A stretch of DNA of 64,000 nucleotides, from the NCBI RefSeq assembly GCF_035510375.1, contig NZ_DATKHG010000032.1; one strand, given 5' to 3'. Shown one piece after another: positions 39,333-48,586 of this stretch. This DNA is from Paenibacillus_I sp035510375 (lineage in GTDB: Bacteria > Bacillota > Bacilli > Paenibacillales > Paenibacillaceae). Position 1 is the stretch's first letter. Each line of letters starts with the position of its first letter. A program made the translations under genes and the position numbers. The notes beneath the pieces were generated by a model. It was given only the letters and a program-made list of their open reading frames with translations. It had not been told where the DNA came from and searched no databases.

Positions 39333-40796
39333 CTATCGTTCGGGCGTCTTGGACAGCGCCTTGGTCGCTTCGACAGGAAGCAGCAGCGTGAACGTCGTCC
39401 CTTTGCCCAGAACGCTTGCCGCTTCAATCGAGCCGCGGTGCGATTCCACGATGTTTTTGACGATGGCGAGGCCGAGGCCGGTGCCGGAGCTTCCGCCTCG
39501 AGTGCGGGCCTTATCGGCCTTGTAGAACCGCTCGAAAATATACGGGATGTCCTCGGCCGGTATGCCCTGCCCCTCGTCAAGCACGGTCAGCTTGACGAAC
39601 GGTTTGCCTTTGATCGGCACGAGCTCGGCCTCCACCGCGATTTCCGCGCCCTCGGAAGTATGGCGCAGCGCGTTGTCCAGCAGATTGGTCAACACCTGCT
39701 CGAGTCGGTCCTCATCCGCGTCCTCCAGCACGATCGTGGCCGGCGGCAAACCATACCGGAACCGGATGCCCCGCTCCTTGGCGTACACGGCGAACTTGCG
39801 GTGGACGCGCTTGACGAGCGCCGGCACATCGACGCGCTCGTGCTTCATTTCCAGGTGACCGGCCTCCATCCGCGCCAAATCCAGCAGGTCCTTCACAAGC
39901 CGGCCCATACGGAGCGATTCGTCGTGAATGACCTGCACGAGCTCGTTCCGCTCCTCCGGTGATGCCGCGATATCGTCCATCAGCGCTTCGCTGTAGCCTT
40001 GCAGCATCGAAAGCGGCGTGCGGATTTCGTGCGACACGTTGGCGACAAAGTCCCGGCGCAGCTTCTCCAGCCGGGACTCCTCCGTCACGTTCCGCAGCAC
40101 GGCCACCGCCCCCCGGATGCTCTCCTTCGACTTGAGAGGGGCCATCGCCACAGACCAAACTTCGTTCAGCACATGCACCTTGCCGTGCTGGTCGCGGCCT
40201 TGCCGCAGCACCGAACGGAACTGCTCGTAGAGAGGCCCGGGCACCGCGCCGTACGGCTTGGCGGCGGACGTTGCGTCGCGCTCCCACTCCAGACCGCTCC
40301 ATCGCTCCATGATGGCGTCGCCCTGCGGATTCGTCAGAATGACGCTGCCGGAAGCGTCGAACGTGACGACCGCATCGGCCATGCTGCGCAGGACGCTGGA
40401 TAGATGGTCTTTCTCATGCTGGAGATCGCGGATCAGCTTGTCGACCTCGCCGGCCATATGGTTGAATGTGCCGGCGAGCTCGCCGATCTCGTCGGTCGAA
40501 CGGATCGGCACCCGCGTCCTGTATTCGCCCTGAGCGATCAGATCGGCCGCCTTCTTCAGCTGCAGGAGCGGCTGGGTGATTTTGAACGACAAAAAAAAAG
40601 CGAAGAACGTCGTCAACGAGAACCCGACGATTCCGGTAATGATGAACAGCACCTTGACCTGGTATTGGGAGTTGTTGAACGTAACGTCGATATAACGCAG
40701 CAGGAAAATGCCGACGATAATCAACACGACGGCCACCAGCACCATGATGGTTGCCCATAGCTTGCCTACGACGCTGCGCAGAAAACGAAAAACCAT
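39333..40796 (-). CDS. resE: Sensor histidine kinase ResE
   Basis: ResE phosphorylates ResD in response to oxygen limitation and nitric oxide. The 487-residue protein has two membrane helices (near 15-35 and 50-72), a HAMP domain, a PAS-like region, HisKA with the phosphorylated histidine in VSHEIRTPLSML near 265 and HATPase with NLLDNALRHT, DEGQGI and GTGLGLAI. The stretch between the helices is only about 14 residues, whereas B. subtilis ResE (589 residues) has a large extracytoplasmic domain. Follows resD directly. Confidence 0.92.
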   Translation of the reverse strand: MVFRFLRSVVGKLWATIMVLVAVVLIIVGIFLLRYIDVTFNNSQYQVKVLFIITGIVGFSLTTFFAFFLSFKITQPLLQLKKAADLIAQGEYRTRVPIRSTDEIGELAGTFNHMAGEVDKLIRDLQHEKDHLSSVLRSMADAVVTFDASGSVILTNPQGDAIMERWSGLEWERDATSAAKPYGAVPGPLYEQFRSVLRQGRDQHGKVHVLNEVWSVAMAPLKSKESIRGAVAVLRNVTEESRLEKLRRDFVANVSHEIRTPLSMLQGYSEALMDDIAASPEERNELVQVIHDESLRMGRLVKDLLDLARMEAGHLEMKHERVDVPALVKRVHRKFAVYAKERGIRFRYGLPPATIVLEDADEDRLEQVLTNLLDNALRHTSEGAEIAVEAELVPIKGKPFVKLTVLDEGQGIPAEDIPYIFERFYKADKARTRGGSSGTGLGLAIVKNIVESHRGSIEAASVLGKGTTFTLLLPVEATKALSKTPER

Positions 40797-41513
40797 TTAT
40801 TTCGGCACCTCAAGCTTGTAGCCGACGCCCCAAACCGTCGTAATCATCGACGCCGCTTCCGGCGATACCTTGTTCAGCTTCTCGCGCAGCCGCTTCACAT
40901 GCGTATCCACCGTCCGCAGGTCGCCGAAAAACTCGTAGTTCCATACATCCTTCAGCAGGTCCTCGCGGGAAAACACCTTGTCCGGCGACACGGCCAGGTA
41001 ATGGAGCAGCTCGTATTCCTTCGGCGTCAGGCTCACCTCTTGTCCGCCGGCGCTGACGCGGTGCGCGTCATGCTCGATGACGAGATGCGGAAACACGATA
41101 TTGTTGCTGGCATTCGCCTCTTTGGTGAGGAAAGCCGTGGCCGAAGAGCGCCGGAGAATCGCTTTGACCCGATAAATGACCTCGCGCGGGCTGAACGGCT
41201 TGACGACGTAATCGTCGGCCCCGACCTCAAAGCCCTGCACCCGGTTCATCTCCTCGCCCTTCGCGGTCAGCATAATGACCGGTGTCGCCTTGGACTGCCG
41301 CAGCCTCGCGCATACTTCGATGCCGTCGATGCCGGGCAGCATCACGTCCAGCAGTATCAGATCGTAGTCGCTCGCCGACGCCAGACGGATCGCCTGTTCG
41401 CCGTCCTCCGCCTCCTCGATCGCGTAGCCTTCCTTCTCCAAATACATTTTCAGCAGCCGGCGAATCCGTTCCTCGTCATCGACGACCAAAATCCGGTGAA
41501 TATGCTCGGACAT
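40797..41513 (-). CDS. resD: Response regulator ResD
   Basis: ResD is an OmpR-type regulator of aerobic and anaerobic respiration genes. The 238-residue protein has a receiver domain (VVDDEERI, phosphorylated Asp in LLDVMLPGIDG near 56, Lys in VKPFSPRE near 105) and a winged-helix DNA-binding domain (TPKEYELLHYLA, RTVDTHVKRLREKL). The AGGAGAG ribosome-binding site is 10 nt before the ATG. It lies between resC and resE. Confidence 0.96.
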   Translation of the reverse strand: MSEHIHRILVVDDEERIRRLLKMYLEKEGYAIEEAEDGEQAIRLASASDYDLILLDVMLPGIDGIEVCARLRQSKATPVIMLTAKGEEMNRVQGFEVGADDYVVKPFSPREVIYRVKAILRRSSATAFLTKEANASNNIVFPHLVIEHDAHRVSAGGQEVSLTPKEYELLHYLAVSPDKVFSREDLLKDVWNYEFFGDLRTVDTHVKRLREKLNKVSPEAASMITTVWGVGYKLEVPK

Positions 41514-41551
41514 TACGCACCAACTCTCCTTTTTGCAAACCTAAGTAATCG

Positions 41552-42811
41552 TCATACTCCGGCGTAGGAATGCAGACCGGCGATAACAAGATTGACCCCG
41601 ACCAGCGTAAACATGACGACGATAAACCCGATCACGGCGAGCCAGGCCGAGCGCAGCCCCTGCCAGCCGCGCGACAGCCGAAAGTGCAGATAGGCGCTGT
41701 AAAAAAGCCAGGTAATGAGCGCCCATACCTCTTTCGGGTCCCATCCCCAGAACCGGCCCCACGCCTGCTCGGCCCAGATCATCGCGAAAATAATCGCGCC
41801 GAGCGTGAACACGGGAAACCCGATCGCGATCGAGCGGTACGTAATTTCATCCAAATCCTCCGGATCGATCCCGTCAAGCGCCGGGTGAATAACCGCTGCG
41901 ATCGGCTTCCGCAGCAGCAGCCGCAGCACACCGTACAAGAGAGTACCCGCAACAATCGACCATACGACCGTGTTCAGCTTGCGCCCGGCGTTGACGCCTT
42001 TCATCCACGACGGCGCTTCGAGCAGCGGTTCCCGCATGCCGAGGAAAGAATCCATCTGTTCCACCTCGCTGTTGTAGGGCTTCACGATCGGCGGCATCTT
42101 GTACTCAACCCTCATCGTCATTTGATTCTGAACGCCTTTTTGATCAATAGAAATGTCCTCTCGAGTAAAGACGGCTGTATAATCCATGCCGCGGAAGGCG
42201 AACACGGTGCCGATGAACGCGATCAGGACGACGATCACGTACAGGGTGAATTCCACCCATCGCTGCGCCCGCCTGGCCGCTTTGTCCGTCTGCTCGAAGT
42301 CGACGACCCGCAGCAAATACATCAGGCCGGCCGCAAAGCCTACGGCAAAAAACGCTTCGCCCAGCGCGGCCGTCGTCACGTGCACCTTCAGCCAATTCGA
42401 TTGCAGCGCGGGAACGAGCGGCTGTACCTCCTGCGGGAAAACGGCGGCGTAGGCGATGATGATGACCGCCAGCGGCAAGGTGAACATTCCGAGCAGCGGC
42501 GAGCGGTAGATCAGGTAGACGATCGTGAATGCGATCATGATCGCCATGCCGAGAAACGTCATGAACTCGTACATATTGCTTGTCGGTATGTGCCCGGCGC
42601 CTGCCCAGCGGGTGAAGAAATAGACGAGCTGGGCCGCAAGGCCGAGCGTCGACACGAGGAATGCGATACGCGACCATTTGCGCATGTGCAGGACCGGTTC
42701 GCGGTTGCTCCACTTGCGTCCCGCCACGGCAATGACGAAAAACAGAAAAGCAAAACAATACAGGAAAAAAGCGATCATGAATGCGACGCTGCTTACATCC
42801 AACCAAGTCAC
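41552..42811 (-). CDS. resC: Cytochrome c biogenesis protein ResC (CcsA family)
   Basis: ResC, with ResB, transports and attaches heme to apocytochrome c on the outside. The 419-residue protein has about eight membrane helices and the tryptophan-rich WWD domain WGRFWGWDPKEVWALI near 345, with a conserved histidine in YSAYLHFR. The start is GTG at 42811, 8 nt after GGAGGG, overlapping the resB stop (GTGA). A long external loop near 215-275 is rich in charged residues. Confidence 0.95.
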   Translation of the reverse strand: MTWLDVSSVAFMIAFFLYCFAFLFFVIAVAGRKWSNREPVLHMRKWSRIAFLVSTLGLAAQLVYFFTRWAGAGHIPTSNMYEFMTFLGMAIMIAFTIVYLIYRSPLLGMFTLPLAVIIIAYAAVFPQEVQPLVPALQSNWLKVHVTTAALGEAFFAVGFAAGLMYLLRVVDFEQTDKAARRAQRWVEFTLYVIVVLIAFIGTVFAFRGMDYTAVFTREDISIDQKGVQNQMTMRVEYKMPPIVKPYNSEVEQMDSFLGMREPLLEAPSWMKGVNAGRKLNTVVWSIVAGTLLYGVLRLLLRKPIAAVIHPALDGIDPEDLDEITYRSIAIGFPVFTLGAIIFAMIWAEQAWGRFWGWDPKEVWALITWLFYSAYLHFRLSRGWQGLRSAWLAVIGFIVVMFTLVGVNLVIAGLHSYAGV

Positions 42812-44460
42812 GTCTTGTTCCCTCCGTTATCGAGCGATTTCGGGTCGACCTCGATGCTCATTTTGCGCAGAGCCGCGGCCAGATCCCCCCGCATGCCGTA
42901 CCAGTTTTTATTCGTATGCGCGCCTACCGACAATGCGCCTTCATCGATCCGCAGCCATATCCGCCGATGATTCCAGTAAAACCCTAGAATAAGGCCGATC
43001 ATCGATATCGCGGCTCCGATCCAGACGAACGGCATCGCCCGGTCGATCCGGATATTCAACGTGCTCTCCGGGCCGGTTAATTCGACGCCTTCCATCGAAC
43101 CCACTTTGAACTCAAACCGGTCCGCCAGCGAACCGTTGATCAAGTCCTGGCTGAATCGCTGCCGGTCCTTTTGCTGCGGGAAGTAAAAATAAGTCGCCCC
43201 TTCCGCAGGAAGTCCCGGACCTTTCATCAGGAACAGGAACGCCGGCGCGTTCGGCTCCCGTGAATTGTTGGCAGGTTCGCCGTTCGCGTCAAGCTTGAAA
43301 TCCATAAACCGGGTAAGGAGCTCCAGGCCGAAAGGGCCAAGCTCGTAGGAGGGCGCCGGATCTTTGACCGACAGCCTGAACGGGCCGTACTTCTCGCCGT
43401 TCGTCTTGTCGATCAGAAACGGGCTGACCGCCTTCAGCTTCGGGGTCATATTGAAATTGAACTGGTACGCTTTCAGACCTTTGTAGGACAAAGGGCTGTT
43501 GACGATTATATCGTGCGCCGTCAGCTTGCGCAGCTGCGGCTCGCCGATCGTGCCGCAGTTCGCCATGCATTCATACAGCTCCGCCTTCGTCTCGTATTTC
43601 TTGGCGCGCGCCTGGCCCTTTAACAGATCCGGCAGCTCCTCGTCCGCGTAGAAATCGACGGTGAAATCGACGTTTTTCAGAAAATAATTCGTCTCCGGCA
43701 GCCGGACCTTGTCGCCCGCCGCCACGGTGACATACTCGTCGAGGTACCAGCCGGGAATGCTTCTCGCCAATACGGCCAGCAGGAAAATAATAAGACCGAT
43801 ATGATTGATGTACGGACCCCAGCGGCTGAAACGGTTTTTCTCCGCGAGCAGCGCCGATCCGTCCCGATGGACGCGATAGCCGCGCCGTTTCAAGGCGCCT
43901 GCGAACCGCTCCGTCCATTCCTCCGGATCGCCTTCGATACGAGCCGTGTAAACGACCTTCTGCCTGGCGAGGAAGCGGTGGTGCTTGCGGATTTGCTGCT
44001 TGTTCAGCGCCCGGTATAACGGCAGCACCCGGTCGAGACTGCAGATGACGAGCGAGGTGCCGATCATAACAAGCAGGCCGATAAACCACCAGGACTCATA
44101 TGTGCGGGACAAGCCGAGCGCGTAATAAATTTTCCCCGGCGTGCCGTACGTCTTCTCGTAATAAGTCGGATCGCTGAAATTGACGAACGAGCCTTCCTGC
44201 GGGAAAATCGTGCCGAGCGTCGAGGCGAGAAGCGTAAGCACGATGAGCCAGACGGCGATTTTCACGGAGGAGAAAAAATTCCATATCCGGTCAAGAGGTC
44301 CGGGATTCGCTTTCTCGGACCGTCGGACGACGCCGTCGTATCGCATTTCCAGCGGCGCATCGGACAGCGCCTCATCGCCCTGGGGCTTGCCGCATGACTC
44401 GCAGAGCACGGTTCCGACAGGATTCTGGTGTCCGCACTCGCATTTGGTGTTCTGAAACAA
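42808..44460 (-). CDS. resB: Cytochrome c biogenesis protein ResB
   Basis: ResB is the second subunit of the system II heme ligation complex. The 550-residue protein begins with a zinc-ribbon-like CECGHQNPVGTVLCESC, then hydrophobic helices around 70-130 and 215, a large external domain and a last helix near 490-515. The start is TTG, 9 nt after GGAGG. It lies between resA and resC, as in B. subtilis. Confidence 0.94.
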   Translation of the reverse strand: MFQNTKCECGHQNPVGTVLCESCGKPQGDEALSDAPLEMRYDGVVRRSEKANPGPLDRIWNFFSSVKIAVWLIVLTLLASTLGTIFPQEGSFVNFSDPTYYEKTYGTPGKIYYALGLSRTYESWWFIGLLVMIGTSLVICSLDRVLPLYRALNKQQIRKHHRFLARQKVVYTARIEGDPEEWTERFAGALKRRGYRVHRDGSALLAEKNRFSRWGPYINHIGLIIFLLAVLARSIPGWYLDEYVTVAAGDKVRLPETNYFLKNVDFTVDFYADEELPDLLKGQARAKKYETKAELYECMANCGTIGEPQLRKLTAHDIIVNSPLSYKGLKAYQFNFNMTPKLKAVSPFLIDKTNGEKYGPFRLSVKDPAPSYELGPFGLELLTRFMDFKLDANGEPANNSREPNAPAFLFLMKGPGLPAEGATYFYFPQQKDRQRFSQDLINGSLADRFEFKVGSMEGVELTGPESTLNIRIDRAMPFVWIGAAISMIGLILGFYWNHRRIWLRIDEGALSVGAHTNKNWYGMRGDLAAALRKMSIEVDPKSLDNGGNKT

Positions 44461-44524
44461 AACGGGGGACCTCCTTCCTTTGAACGTGATGAAAGCGCCG
44501 ACGCTCCCTTCGTTCCGGCGCTGT

Positions 44525-45055
44525 TCATTTACTGTTAATGAGCTTTTCTACCCGTTCGTCTATCGCCGCTTCGGTCATGCCGCCGACAAAAATTTCCATA
44601 ATCTCCCCGTTCGGCTTCACGAAGAAGGTCGTCGGATATTGACGGACGCCGTAGGCTTTTTCCGTCTGGCGGTCGCGGTCGCGGAGAATCGTGTAGTCCA
44701 AATCGAACCGTTTGAGGAAATTGCGAATCGTGATGTCGTCCTCGCTCAGATTGATGGCCAGAATGGCCAGCCCTTCCCCTTTCCACTTCTCGTATTGACG
44801 CTGGAATTCGGGCATTTCCTTCACGCACGGCGGACAGAAGGTGCCCCAGAAATTGATGACGAGCGGCCGTCCCTCGTAATCCGAAAGCTTGTGAACGCTT
44901 CCGTCGACAGCGGCGAGTTCGAAATCAGGCGGCTTGCCGCCGACCCGCGGACCGCCGTCGGACGAAAACAACGTCTTGCCGATGGCATAACCGCCCAGCA
45001 GCAAGACGCAGACCAATATTGCGATTTGTACGGCTTTACGCGTTGTGCCTGTCAT
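44525..45055 (-). CDS. resA: Thiol-disulfide oxidoreductase ResA
   Basis: ResA reduces the heme-binding cysteines of apocytochrome c outside the membrane. The 176-residue protein has an N-terminal membrane anchor (AVQIAILVCVLLLGGYAIG) and a thioredoxin fold with the active site FCPPCVKE near 76, the family's CxxC with PP in the middle, and a cis-Pro in YPTTFFV. It heads the resA-B-C-D-E order. Confidence 0.95.
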   Translation of the reverse strand: MTGTTRKAVQIAILVCVLLLGGYAIGKTLFSSDGGPRVGGKPPDFELAAVDGSVHKLSDYEGRPLVINFWGTFCPPCVKEMPEFQRQYEKWKGEGLAILAINLSEDDITIRNFLKRFDLDYTILRDRDRQTEKAYGVRQYPTTFFVKPNGEIMEIFVGGMTEAAIDERVEKLINSK

Positions 45056-45147
45056 CAGCGTTATTCACCACCTGTAACGTTTTGCGCAATAACACCGCAA
45101 TACGTCCATTATAGCGAACTTGGGCAGCGCGTGGATTTCGGCACCGT

Positions 45148-45891
45148 TCACTTTTTATGAACTTTATGTGTCTTTCTCGCTTCGTCCAGCAGCTCCTTGA
45201 CCTCCTGCGGGCTCAGATGGCGAAATTTGCCGCGCGGCAGCCCATGGAGCGTCAATTCGCCGAATTTTACCCGCTTGAGCAAGGTGACGGGATGGCCGAT
45301 CGCCTCGAACATCCGCCTCACTTGGCGGTTGCGGCCTTCATATATCGTAATCCGGATGGTCGACTTCTTGTTGTCCGGATCGACGTCCTGGTATTCGACC
45401 TCGGCCGGAGCCGTCATGCCGTCGTCCAGCATGATGCCTTTCTGCAGCCGCTCGAGCGCCGAGCCGTGAGGGACGCCCTTCACCGTCGCCATATACGTCT
45501 TCGCCACATGATGGCGCGGATGGGTGAGCAGGTTGGCGAATTCGCCGTCGTTGGTCAGCAGCAGCAGCCCCTCCGTATCGTAATCGAGCCGCCCGACCGG
45601 ATATACCCGTTCCTTGATGCCGGGCAAATAATCTTTGACGACCTTGCGCCCCTTGTCGTCCGATGCGCTCGTAATGACGCCCTTCGGCTTGTGCAGCATC
45701 AAATACAGCTTCGATTCGCCCCGGATCGGCTTGCCGTTCACCGTCACGACATCCGTCGCCGGATCGGCTTTCATGCCCAGCGTCGTCACGGTTTCGCCGT
45801 TCACCTGCACCCGGCCCTCGAGAATGAGCTCCTCGCATTTGCGCCGCGAGGCTACGCCGGCCTGGGCCAGCAGCTTTTGTAAACGTTCCAA
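45148..45891 (-). CDS. rluB: 23S rRNA pseudouridine synthase B
   Basis: RluB converts uridine 2633-equivalent of 23S rRNA to pseudouridine. The 247-residue protein has an S4 domain (LERLQKLLAQAGVASRR) and the catalytic Asp in VGRLDYDTEGLLLL near 98, then EGRNRQVRRMFEAIGHPV. The TTG start at 45891, 6 nt after GAGGTG, gives the standard N-terminus; ATGs ten codons upstream lack a spaced ribosome-binding site. It is upstream of resA as in B. subtilis. Confidence 0.94.
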   Translation of the reverse strand: MERLQKLLAQAGVASRRKCEELILEGRVQVNGETVTTLGMKADPATDVVTVNGKPIRGESKLYLMLHKPKGVITSASDDKGRKVVKDYLPGIKERVYPVGRLDYDTEGLLLLTNDGEFANLLTHPRHHVAKTYMATVKGVPHGSALERLQKGIMLDDGMTAPAEVEYQDVDPDNKKSTIRITIYEGRNRQVRRMFEAIGHPVTLLKRVKFGELTLHGLPRGKFRHLSPQEVKELLDEARKTHKVHKK

Positions 45892-45949
45892 TGGTTTCAC
45901 CTCAGTATTCATCATAACCATCCGCTATGAAAATCACAAGCCGCATGAC

Positions 45950-45976
45950 AAAACCGGCCCCTTGGAAGGGACCGGT
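45950..45976 (-). terminator. Intrinsic terminator after spmB
   Basis: ACCGGTCCCTT and AGGGGCCGGT pair around CCA, followed by TTTTG on the minus strand, 34 nt past the spmB stop. Confidence 0.75.
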
Positions 45977-46009
45977 CATGAAAAACGAAACGAATATCCG
46001 GCGTTGGGC

Positions 46010-46543
46010 TCAGCCGAAAACAAGCAGGGAAATGAATGCGGCGGCCAGAAATCCGACAAGATCGGAGAACAGGCCGACCTTCAGGGCGTAGCGGGTTTTC
46101 CGGATGCCGACTGCGCCGAAATAAACGGTGAGCACGTACAGGGTCGTATCGGTGCTGCCCTGAATCGTCGACGCGATCCGACCGATCATCGAATCCGGGC
46201 CGTACGCCTTGATCAGATCGGCGGTAAAAGCGAGCGAGCCCGCGCCTGTAATCGGCCGCAGCAGACCGAGCGGCAGCACTTCGCCGGGTATGCCCAGGCT
46301 GTCAAACAAAGGCTTCACGGCCTGCACGAGCCAGTCCATCGCGCCGGAGGCGCGAAACATGGCGATCGCGACCATCATCCCGACAAGATGGGGAATAAGC
46401 GACACCGCGGTGCCGAAGCCGTCCTTCGCGCCTTCGACGAACGATTCGTACACGGGAACTTTCCGAAAGGCGGCATACAGCGGGATAAAAGCGATGAGCG
46501 CCGGGATCGTCCACGCCGATACAACGGTTATCAGCTCGTACAC
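46010..46543 (-). CDS. spmB: Spore maturation protein SpmB
   Basis: SpmB acts with SpmA and DacB in spore core dehydration. The 177-residue polytopic protein has VEGAKDGFGTAVSLIPHLVGMMVAI near 36-60 and a nucleoside-transporter-like segment GSTDTTLYVL near 128 typical of the SpmA/SpmB family. It follows spmA by 6 nt. Confidence 0.94.
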   Translation of the reverse strand: MYELITVVSAWTIPALIAFIPLYAAFRKVPVYESFVEGAKDGFGTAVSLIPHLVGMMVAIAMFRASGAMDWLVQAVKPLFDSLGIPGEVLPLGLLRPITGAGSLAFTADLIKAYGPDSMIGRIASTIQGSTDTTLYVLTVYFGAVGIRKTRYALKVGLFSDLVGFLAAAFISLLVFG

Positions 46544-46549
46544 GGCGCC

Positions 46550-47215
46550 TCACCCGCCTTCCGCAATACCCGAATGGGGTGGCGTTGCTTCTGGGGCAGC
46601 TCGGGACGGACGCGGCGGACCGGAAGAAACGGGCGGGCGGGCAGCCCTTCGCCGGAACCAGCGGTCGGCCAGCAATGCGGCGGCGGTCGCGACGGCCGTG
46701 GCCGCGATCGTCGTGCCGACGATTTCCGCCGGATTGACGGAGCCGTAAGTCATGCGAATGGCGATGATCGTAGTCGGCACCAGGGTGATGCTCGATGTAT
46801 TGATCGCCAGCAGCGTGCACATCGCCGGCGTCGCGGTCTCCTTGTCGGGATTCAGCTTCTGCAGCTCCTGCATCGCCTTGATTCCCATCGGCGTCGCGGC
46901 GTTGCCGAGACCGAGCAGATTGGCGCTCATATTGGACATGATGTAGCCGATAGCGGGATGATTGCGCGGCACATCGGGAAACAGCAGCCTTACAAACGGT
47001 CCCAGAAGCCTTGCGACCTTCTCCGTCAGCCCGGCGTCCTCGCCGATTCGCATGAGTCCCATCCAGAAGACGAGGATGCTGATCAACCCGAAGCTGACGG
47101 TTACGCCGCTCTTCGCTCCCTCGAACGCGGCTTCCGTAACGGCATCCATGCGTCCCGTGACGGCGGCGGCGAGCACGCTGATCACGATCATGCCGAGCCA
47201 TATCCAGTTCACCAT
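46550..47215 (-). CDS. spmA: Spore maturation protein SpmA
   Basis: SpmA is the membrane partner of SpmB. The 221-residue protein starts MVNWIWLGMIVISV and has EGAKSGVTVSFGLISILVFW near 33, SANLLGLGNAATPMG near 98 and INTSSITLVPTT near 138. The C-terminal 35 residues (RRRAARPPVSSGPP...) are Pro/Arg/Ser-rich, longer than in B. subtilis SpmA. The start at 47215 is 9 nt after GGAGG, one nt after the dacB stop. Confidence 0.93.
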   Translation of the reverse strand: MVNWIWLGMIVISVLAAAVTGRMDAVTEAAFEGAKSGVTVSFGLISILVFWMGLMRIGEDAGLTEKVARLLGPFVRLLFPDVPRNHPAIGYIMSNMSANLLGLGNAATPMGIKAMQELQKLNPDKETATPAMCTLLAINTSSITLVPTTIIAIRMTYGSVNPAEIVGTTIAATAVATAAALLADRWFRRRAARPPVSSGPPRPSRAAPEATPPHSGIAEGG

Positions 47216-47216
47216 A

Positions 47217-48404
47217 CTAGACCGCCTCCCTCCCGCGGAACAAAACGCGAAGCACCGAGGCAAATATACCGGACAATTCACGGCGATCCCGAACGGCCGC
47301 GGCCGCGGCGGCTGCCTGTTCCCTGTTTTGGCCGCCGGTCAAGGCGGCTTTCTCCGGCGGCGGCTGCACGGGTTTTACCGGCACCGATCCGATCTTCACA
47401 TCGTCCAAATAAAACTCCAGCTTGCCCGCGTCACCGAGCACATAGCGCATATCCTCCTTAGTTTGCGGCACCAGACGCGTTGTAACGGCTTGCCGCTCCC
47501 CTTCCGCCAGCGGGTAGCGAAACGACCGCGCGACCGACAGTTCATAACCGGCAAGCTTCTGCCCGTTCTCGGCCAGCGCTTCAAGCGGATAGTTCCCGAA
47601 TCCCCAATCGAGCAGCCGGCGATGATCGGCCCAATCGTCGCCGTCGTTCAGGGTGACGGCGGCCAGCTGTTGTCCGTTCCTTGTGGCCGAGCTCACCAGA
47701 CAGCGGAAAGCTTGCTTCGTATAGCCGGTTTTCACGCCGTCCGCTCCCTCGTACAGGGCCAGCATTTTATTTTTGTTCGTCCAATTGTAATCCCAGGAAT
47801 CGTTCGGATTGGGCACCGTCTTGACTCTTGTCTTGACGATATCCCGGAACACGGCGTTTCGCAGCGCATAGGCGGTAAGCTTGGCCATGTCGTTGGCGGA
47901 CGAATAATGATCGGCGTCATCCAGCCCGTGCGGGTTCGCGAAACGGGTATTCTCGAGACCGAGCAGTTCCGCTTTTTTATTCATCAGGTAAACGAACCCT
48001 TCCTCAGAGCCTCCCACATGCTCGGCGATGGCGGTTGCCGCGTCGTTCCCGGAGCGCAGCATAAGTCCGTAAAGCAGATTCTGCAGACTCATTTCCTCGC
48101 CGACCTTCAGATAAATGGAGGAGCCCTCCTTCCCCGCAGCCCGCCGGCTTGTCCGGACGGCGTCCGACAGGTTGCCGTGTTCGATCGCGACGATCGCGGT
48201 CATAATTTTGGTCAGGCTTGCGATTTTCATTCGCTCATTGCCGCGGCTGCTATAGAGAATCCTGCCCGACTCGACATCGATCAATGCGGCCGCGCGTGCA
48301 TTCGTCGAGATAGCGGTCGGCGCGGCCGATGCGCCGACGGGCACGAACAGCACCGATGCCAGCAGCCCCGCGGTAAGCCAATACAGTAACGTTCGCCTCA
48401 TCAT
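47217..48404 (-). CDS. dacB: D-alanyl-D-alanine carboxypeptidase DacB, sporulation type
   Basis: DacB trims peptide cross-links of the spore cortex. The 395-residue protein has a signal peptide (LLASVLFVPVGASA), and the active-site motifs SLTKIM (Ser/Lys), SGN in LMLRSGNDAA and KTG in GVKTGYT. It fits the SxxK-SxN-KTG pattern of penicillin-binding proteins, with a C-terminal low-complexity tail. The start is one of three ATGs (48410, 48404, 48401) near GGAGG; 48404 has the best spacing. Confidence 0.93.
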   Translation of the reverse strand: MMRRTLLYWLTAGLLASVLFVPVGASAAPTAISTNARAAALIDVESGRILYSSRGNERMKIASLTKIMTAIVAIEHGNLSDAVRTSRRAAGKEGSSIYLKVGEEMSLQNLLYGLMLRSGNDAATAIAEHVGGSEEGFVYLMNKKAELLGLENTRFANPHGLDDADHYSSANDMAKLTAYALRNAVFRDIVKTRVKTVPNPNDSWDYNWTNKNKMLALYEGADGVKTGYTKQAFRCLVSSATRNGQQLAAVTLNDGDDWADHRRLLDWGFGNYPLEALAENGQKLAGYELSVARSFRYPLAEGERQAVTTRLVPQTKEDMRYVLGDAGKLEFYLDDVKIGSVPVKPVQPPPEKAALTGGQNREQAAAAAAAVRDRRELSGIFASVLRVLFRGREAV

Positions 48405-48467
48405 GTCCATCCGCCTCCTGTCGCCGCAGTTTACCCGTAGTACGCCGTACCCGACATGTATGATAAC

Positions 48468-48496
48468 AGTATATGCCGCATTCGGCCGGATATGTC
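48468..48496 (-). promoter_or_regulatory. Sigma-E-like promoter of dacB-spmA-spmB
   Basis: ACATATC (48490-48496 region) and CATATACT (48468-48475) on the minus strand, 13-14 nt apart, resemble a sigma-E promoter; the spacing is one nt short of ideal. B. subtilis dacB-spmA-spmB is sigma-E dependent. Medium-low confidence. Confidence 0.4.
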
Positions 48497-48541
48497 CAAG
48501 CCCGCTCGGCCGTTTCCCTTCCGCCCAGGCCCGTGTGGAAA

Positions 48542-48566
48542 AGAAAAAACTGCCCGAGGGCAGTTT
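48542..48566 (-). terminator. Intrinsic terminator after ytfJ
   Basis: AAACTGCCC and GGGCAGTTT form a 9-bp stem with a 2-nt core loop (breathing to a larger loop), followed by TTTTC on the minus strand, 21 nt past ytfJ. Confidence 0.8.
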
Positions 48567-48586
48567 CGGCGATGGCTCGGCGCGAG

